The notes beneath the pieces were generated by a model. It saw nothing but the letters and a program-made list of their open reading frames with translations. It was not told the DNA's origin and did not search any database. From contig CM059971.1 of NCBI GenBank assembly GCA_030490835.1, positions 26,095,817-26,159,816 of the forward strand: a DNA stretch of 64,000 nucleotides, written 5' to 3'. This DNA comes from Annona cherimola. Taxonomy: Eukaryota > Streptophyta > Magnoliopsida > Magnoliales > Annonaceae. A program made the translations under genes and the position numbers. Positions 57,826 through 64,000 of this stretch are shown piece after piece. How positions within the stretch are numbered: the stretch's first letter is position 1; each line of letters begins with the position of its first letter.

Positions 57826-59790
57826 TATGTAATTAATGATACACATGCTTTAAAAAAAATTAAATTAAATTATTTTAGTAAATGTTGTTGATGAATTTAA
57901 TTAATTATTAATTAAACATAATTAATACTAAGAAATGCTTATGGTATACATTGAATATTTATTAAAGTATGTGTGGAAAAGATTCAAATGGGATTATATT
58001 TACTAACTTATATATATTATATCTATATTAAATAATAACTTAACTAATAAATTAATTAATTAATAAAAAAGACAGTTGCATGGGGCTGAGAGAGAGAGAA
58101 AGAGATAATGAAGAAAGCAAAGAGTGGTAAGGCTTCTCCATGTTCTCTTCTTTCCTCTGAGCGAAATTACTTGAAAACTCATTTTCAGCGAACCATCTTA
58201 GATTTAAGGAGATTCAAGGATTAAAGCTTGAAGAAATTAGGGGAAAATAGTATAGAGTCATGTTAGTAGTGTTTCATTGATTTTTCTTGAAATTCTTTGA
58301 CAATCTTTCTTCTTAATGCCATGTGAGTATGTAGATATAGTTTGGTAATATTTTAGGGTGATTTGGATGATGGGTTTAAAAACCCTTGCATGAGGAAGAA
58401 GATGAATAGCACTTAAATGGTGGAAATGTATATAGTTTGGTATGACCTGCATGTAGGGGTAATTTGAAGAAGAAATGAGGACAAGGTTCTCTTGTGAAGT
58501 GGTAGGGTGATGTTATGTGATTGCAATGATGAATTCGGGTTGAAGTTTTGAAAGGCCCTGTTATTAGAGCTTGTGAAAATGGTGGATTAGAGTACGTGTT
58601 TATGACACAAATTAATTCTAATTAAATGTGAGGTAGTATTTTCATGTTATATTATCGTTGTGTTGTGGAGCATGGTATGAGAAGGATGTTTTATCCATTT
58701 TCTTTATTTAGGCATTCTTCTGTCACTGTGTTGGGTGCGTATTTCAAAGTTGCATGTTTATTTACATGTTTTATGTCCATGTATGATAATTGTTGATGTT
58801 GGTTATTGATTTTGCACTCATGTATTGTGTAGATGCTTGTGTGGATACTTGTAGAGGTGAAGATCTACATGGGTGAATAGTGTGGTAGCCTAAGTGCTAT
58901 ATATACATGTATTGATGTGGAATGGTTGTATGGTCTTGGCCCTGGTATCAATATGAGAGAAGGACATTCGCAAGTCATACAGTTGGTAATGATGATCTTG
59001 ACCGTAGTATCAATGTAACAGAGGTGTTTTGAGCAACCTAATGATTTTACAAGCTTAGGAGTCTGACATCACTGTGAGAGAGGCACCTCCAGCTGTATAA
59101 AGCATCGCATGTTACACAGGTGCATTTCTACCTTATTTGGAAGTAAAGTAGGGGTGAGTTATGAAGTGGTGGATATTTGCATGAGATGCATTCATACATG
59201 CATTAATTGATATACTATTGACTTTAATTAGATATATTAATTATGTACTACTTACCGAGCTTGCCTCATATTATTGTTTTGTTACTTTTAGATGATAGGC
59301 ATGTGAGTCCTCCAGTGGGGTAGGATGATAGTTCGGCAAGACATCGTGATATGACTAGGTTGTGAGTGAGAGAGATCAAGTAGTGAGGAGTTAATGTATA
59401 TTTAATTCTCTTATACGTCTTTTTGATATATTTTGGTAATTTCGGTGGAGGATTATTCTTCTTAGTTAAGGATCCACATGATTGTATATTTATTTTTGTA
59501 AACTAGGAGTCGAGATTTCTTCTTAGTTACTAATCTGATATTTGATTAAGGTTTGCATGTAATTTCTTCTCAATTAAAACTTTATTTTTACTTGCATTAT
59601 AAATATTGAATGTATAGGTGCAACGTTGATATTTTAGGAGAAACTCTACTAAAATTTTTGCAACAAATTTTCTATTATATATTAAATTTTGTAGTTTTAT
59701 GAGAGGATTGCTCTTCGATTCGGCCTCATATGGATAGATCTTGGGTTAGAACATGACGTCCCTACTAGATTAAAGATTAGGGCGTTATAG
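57826..59790 (+). mobile_element. possible LTR-like insertion, about 1.96 kb, unclassified
   Basis: The stretch starts near tgtaattaatgatac and ends agattagggcgttata, which resembles the gggcgttaca LTR ending seen in the TRIMs. It separates two L1-like stretches. No coding frame, primer site or target duplication was found. It could be a solo LTR or other non-coding element. Confidence 0.35.
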
Positions 59791-59794
59791 CTAC

Positions 59795-60050
59795 CAATGG
59801 GGATTGAGTGGAATTCATTAACGGCAAGTTTTATTGATAAGGACAACAGAGATTGGAAGGAAGAGTTAATCAAGAACTCAGTGGGGGTGAAAGAATGGCA
59901 CCTAATTAAAGATATCTGTCTTCTAAGGAACCTATGGAGGATAAGTGTAACCCTTTATATGTTGTATGGGTGAGCAAACGGATGAGATGGAGTGATCACT
60001 CAAGCAGATGGGGTGATGCGCTGGTCCTTGGAGTGAGCATGGTATATAAG
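59795..60050 (+). mobile_element. possible L1 LINE fragment 4
   Basis: FIDKDNRDWKEELIKN and, after a frameshift, EPMEDK resemble the region between the zinc-binding and RNase H parts of plant L1 ORF2. The match is weak, but position and orientation agree with the other fragments. Confidence 0.4.
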
Positions 60051-61478
60051 TGTGCAACATGGGTCGAGTAGGTCCGAGTAAGGGTTGACCCTACCCTTAC
60101 CCTATTTTTAAAAGTTCCTAACCAACCCTATTTTAGGTCGGTTTGGTTCACGGTCTATCTTACCCTAATTTTTCATGCACGGGTCGGTTCCAGTTTGATT
60201 CCAAATCGGTTCCCTAATAAACATATTGTTGCATGGAATTGAGTCAAGTTGTCCATCTAGATTCCAACCCCACAGATGACTAACTGTCTAAAAATATTCT
60301 ATAACTAGAACAAACATCCCCTGCATTGACAAGTTGCACAACTACATAAAAGCTGGAAATGGAACCTTCCCGAACAAGTGAACTTTCAAAAATGCATCCT
60401 CTAGTTAACAAGTTCTGTTCTACGGAATGATGAATAAGATCGAATAACTTGCACAACATGCTGATGTCAATTATCCTGTAATTCCAAAGCAAAATAAGCC
60501 AAAGGGAGAAAAGCAGTAATATCTGGATTAGCAAATTAGAGACTCACCGAAATGATGCTGATGAGAGAAATCCCCCCAAAAGTGCATGACCTGAGATTCT
60601 AACTCGTTCATTTTTGTTGTTGGATTGAGGATCAACAGCGATTGCTTAACAATGGGAGCAACGACTTGCCACCATTTTCCACTAGCACCCCTGCACTTCT
60701 AGCATCAAGCCTTACTTCCATACATGGTCAAGAATAAGCCTCTAAAGTGATTTGAATGAAGGTAAAAAAAAATTTAAAAAAAAAGTCAAAGAAGAAGGAT
60801 GGCATTGAAAAGTTTAATGAAGAGGACGGGAGCAGAGCAGCGCACATCTATGACATCTTCCCTAACACCACGCAATTTGCAGCAACCATTGGCGAGCACC
60901 ATTCAACGTCCATCGCCACGCCAGCACTGCAGATCGTCCATCTGATGACCAACATCGCTTTTATTTTTGGCAGACCCCATCGCCGCTAAATCTAAAATCA
61001 TCACCGATCACATCATGTCTGAAAGCTCATGCTGTCTAAAAATCCATCGTTGCTTACATCCTATCTCCATCCACAATCATGGCAGCTGGTCACCTTGCAT
61101 CAACGATTTTGTCAGTTCTTTCCACCAAATCCATATATGTGGGTTTTCCTCTGCCTCCGGGGTTAATAATTTAGGAGGAAATGAAAACAGAGACTAGCAT
61201 AGCGGCTACATCAACTAGAGTATTTGGAGCTTTACGAAATCATGCACCGGGTATTTGCAGGGAAAACAAAAATGGAGCAGAAGCATGAGGCGAGATTTTG
61301 AAAAACTTTGTTTTGCTTATATTATATTTATTTTACATATAATATGTGAAATTCGGGCCAGTTCCGAGTATCCGACCTCTTAAACAGACCCTATCCAAAT
61401 CGCAATGGTTAATTTTTTCTAGGAACCGAACCGACCCTATTTATGGTACCCAGCGGGTACCCGGACCGAGTTGCACCC
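60051..61478. mobile_element. 1.4-kb TIR element, GTGCAACNNGG ends, possible captured gene fragment
   Basis: The left end is tgtgcaacatgggtcg and the right end cggaccgagttgcaccc, with sub-terminal ggtcggttnng and ccgaaccgaccc tracts. On the minus strand an exon-like block (about 60640 down to 60550) reads DPQSNNKNERVRISGHALLG and ends at a splice-donor-like GTGAGT. I do not recognise the family. No transposase is present. Confidence 0.45.
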
Positions 61479-62640
61479 TTAACGGCACAACATGGACGTG
61501 ATCCAAGGTGGATCACTAATACGAGGCATCTTGCTGTATAGGGCGACGAACATGAGGAGTTGGCATGAGGCGCTAGACGCGATGTAAGCTGACTAGACAT
61601 CAATGGCACGCTGAGCTCATTATGGTACCTCGTTGGAAGGGTTCAACTTGGTCCAAGCTGATGTGGGTCACTCTCCTTGAGAAGAGGAGAACATGGGAAT
61701 GAGTAGTGGGCAACAACTGCCTTGGTGGACTTAGTCCAAGTCACTTATTGGGCATCCCTTGGGGCAAGGGGGACACATGGTGCACCGGGAGCAACTCCTG
61801 AGGCACATCACTTGTAAATGCTTAGATATTTAAACCCCACTGACCCTTTCCTTAGAAACCAACTAACGTCACTAACTATAGTGTTAAGTGAAAGGGTTGT
61901 GAGTGTGAGTATTGTAAAGCCAGGTTTTTCTTTTTAATGAAAAGTTGGAAAGTGTCTTTGTAAATCTCTTATCCTTCTCATAAGAATTCATGTTTCTGTT
62001 CATTTAGCCTCTTTTTACTAAGTGTAAAGCTACTGAGGCTTGACAAACCTTAGACTAATTGCGAGTATGTTCATAGACCACGTTTAAGCTTGTAATAACA
62101 AGTCTATTAGAGTTTGGAACTATTTGGAGCATTCACGATTCACGGTGAGAGCATCTTACAAGTCGTGAAGGAAGATAAAAATTGATATTCAAAGATAAGA
62201 AAATTTTCAGAGAGATCCAGTTGACATTGAGTTGCTAAAGGTAGTGTTGAAGGCAGATATTTTCAAAAAGATCCAATTGTTTGAATGAGAGTGATAATCA
62301 ACTTGCTCCCAACTAAGTTTAATCTGGTTTGCAGGAGTATTTTAGTGGACAATGCATGCCCTTAAGTAAAGAGCAAGGAATAGATAAAAATATTCATCAT
62401 TTATTCTAGGACTATAGGATTATGAGCCCGAGTTACAAGGAAATCTAGCTTTAAGTTTTGAGAAATTCAGTCAACAAGAATTTCAAATTTGTTTTGATCC
62501 AAGCTCAAAAGAGTAAGAACAAATTCCTCTTCCCTTTAATATTGTTCTGTTGGCCTATGGTTTATTGGAAACAAAGCCACTATTGATGGAAGCCAATCAA
62601 CCGTGGAGGGGGGTTGTCAGCTAGTATCTATATATTTTTT
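61479..62640. other. unclassified, LTR-like composition
   Basis: The 61800-62160 part has a tatttaaacccca box followed by ggcttgacaaacctt sequence resembling an LTR and leader. No ends, primer site or coding frame could be assigned. Confidence 0.3.
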
Positions 62641-62790
62641 AAGATTTTTAAAAATAGGGGTATTTTAAATATATATATATATATACATAGATGTTTAAAA
62701 ATCTCAAGAAAATATATGTACATATCCAAAAATGGTAAAATTTTGTCTATATGTTAAATATACTTAGATAAACAAGTGTATAAAGAGATA
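62640..62790. mobile_element. AT-rich MITE remnant, GTGCAC-ended family
   Basis: The interior tract aaaaatggtaaaattttgtctatatgttaaatatacttagata matches 16626-16975 and 35349-35615. The ends are not preserved. Confidence 0.4.
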
Positions 62791-62832
62791 ATCAAAAAAA
62801 GTATTGTAAAAGGGTTTTTTGAGGTGGGCTGA

Positions 62833-63269
62833 TGTGATATCCCACATCGATTAGGATAAGGGGGGGAGCCTGGGTTATAAGTGGAGGCTGCCAGGTACCT
62901 CAGTGAGGCGCCTTTTGGGGAAGAACGGGATGCGCGTGAACCCAGAGGGACAAAATCGTGCGGGCCGAGGCCCAAAGCGGACAATACCTTACTGTTAGGC
63001 CTGGGGCGTTACAAATGGTATCAGAGCCGACTCCCGACCTCCGGCCGATGGTGTCCAGCGGGGACGCTAGAGCCCTAAGGGGGGTGAATGTGATATCCCA
63101 CATCGGTTAGGATGAAAGGGGGAGCCTGGGTTATAAGTGGAGGCCGCCAGGTACCTCAATAAGGCGCCTTTTGGGGAAGGACGGGATGCGCGTGAACCCA
63201 AAGGGACAAAACCGTGCGGGCCGAGGCCCAAAGCGGACAATACCTTACTGTTAGGCCTGGGGCGTTACA
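62833..63269 (+). mobile_element. TRIM retrotransposon 2, complete, 437 bp
   Basis: Two 181-bp LTRs (62833-63013, 63089-63269) run TGTGATATCCCACATCG to GGCGTTACA, around a 75-bp interior with primer-binding site TGGTATCAGAGCC (63016-63028) and a purine tract taaggggggtgaa. GCTGA target duplications are at 62828-62832 and 63270-63274. Same family as TRIM 1. Confidence 0.96.
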
Positions 63270-63379
63270 GCTGAGCTAGTTTAATCTAGGCTAGCAGGAT
63301 CATTACTCCAATAGAAATATGCTGATATTATTCATAATGAGAGGCTTATTTTGGATACAAACCCAGCAAGGTGGATTCA

Positions 63380-63608
63380 CCTAGAGGGGGACCATGAAGG
63401 TAGGTGTTGACGTTAGGCGAAGGGATGACTATTGGAGAAGAGGATACGAGAGGGTGATCAGAAACTGTACGAGTTTCTTGGGGTTTACTTCTGGTCAAAT
63501 ATTGGGATATTGAATCCTTTATGGATGGAGGCAAGAATCATTGTTCTAGGTCTTGAATGGGCCAAAAGCTTGGGTCTCGACAAAAGTATGATGGAAAGCG
63601 GCTCTCCA
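63380..63608 (+). mobile_element. L1 LINE fragment 5 (RNase H-like region)
   Basis: An open frame (63432-63656) contains WMEARIIVLGLEWAKSLGL and DKSMMESGSP, resembling the E and D strands of the C-terminal RNase H of plant L1 ORF2. It is + strand like the other fragments and lies last, as expected for the LINE order. It ends at a MITE. Confidence 0.6.
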
Positions 63609-63878
63609 GTGTGTTTGGAAAGTTATAAATTTTTTTATGAAAATTTTTTGATGTAAAAGTTGTTAAATTTGTGAAAATTGATGATATGGTAGAGGTAATT
63701 ATAATAATTAAAGATAATAAAGTAAAAACAGATACGTTAGTTGTATAAGTAGCTATGTAAAAATAATTTAAAAGTATAGTTGTTATACAGAAAGATATAA
63801 AAAAGTAATTAAAAAATATGATAGTTACGGATAGTGAAAAGTTTTAGTTTGACCATTTTTGCAAATTGCCAAATACAC
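63609..63878 (+). mobile_element. Tourist-like MITE, diverged
   Basis: GTGTGTTTGGAAAG to TGCCAAATACACA. The interior follows the family (gataatnaagataataaagt, gttagttgtataagtagc). Target duplication not clear. Confidence 0.65.
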
Positions 63879-64000
63879 AATTAATTTCCTCATGGGAAAT
63901 GGTGTGTTATCTTTCCAACTAAAATTCATGGTTGACTATATTAAGAGATTATGCTTGAAGTTCAAGAGTTCTTCTTTTCAATATGCTCAAATCAAGTCAC

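Noticed and set aside
1..64000. tRNA, rRNA or snRNA genes
   Set aside because: The only tRNA-related matches are the primer-binding sites of the LTR elements; no cloverleaf or conserved rRNA stretch was seen by eye.

Overview
This window is nuclear DNA from a flowering plant. It is AT-rich, it holds two recognisable plant host genes with plant domain architecture, and most of the rest is plant-type transposable elements (Ty1/copia, Ty3/gypsy, TRIM, L1 and RTE LINEs, MITEs and a Mutator-like element). The species cannot be fixed from the sequence. Introns of up to 3.7 kb and deep TE nesting suggest a medium-to-large, TE-rich genome.

Layout. (1) 1-14.6 kb: the 3' half of a GH38 alpha-mannosidase gene on the + strand. 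Fifteen exons join in frame to a stop at 14627. The introns carry two degenerate RTE LINE 3' ends, a Tourist-like MITE, a TIR element and a local tandem duplication. (2) 14.6-20.1 kb: intergenic MITE-rich DNA, including two head-to-head MITE copies that form a long inverted repeat. (3) 20.1-28 kb: a duplicated segment of about 0.9-1 kb (A and B). Copy A is split by a decayed copia element on the minus strand, and that element's gag is itself split by a solo-LTR-like insertion with a 5-bp target duplication. (4) 28.4-29.9 kb: a complete intronless J-domain-like/DUF3444 gene on the minus strand that has lost its HPD tripeptide. (5) 30-41.3 kb: MITE-dense spacer holding a 439-bp TRIM element and a decayed UDP-glycosyltransferase pseudogene. 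(6) 41.3-63.6 kb: a plant L1 LINE broken into at least three pieces by nested insertions. These include a putative 10.6-kb Mutator-like element carrying two unusual tandem arrays, a 5.1-kb gypsy element lacking protease and most of the reverse transcriptase, and a second TRIM.

The host genes are unrelated neighbours: the mannosidase trims N-glycans in the vacuole or apoplast, and the J-like protein is probably nuclear or cytosolic. The most notable object is the 41765-52329 insertion. It sits between near-identical 9-bp repeats, and the L1 reading frame resumes on its far side.
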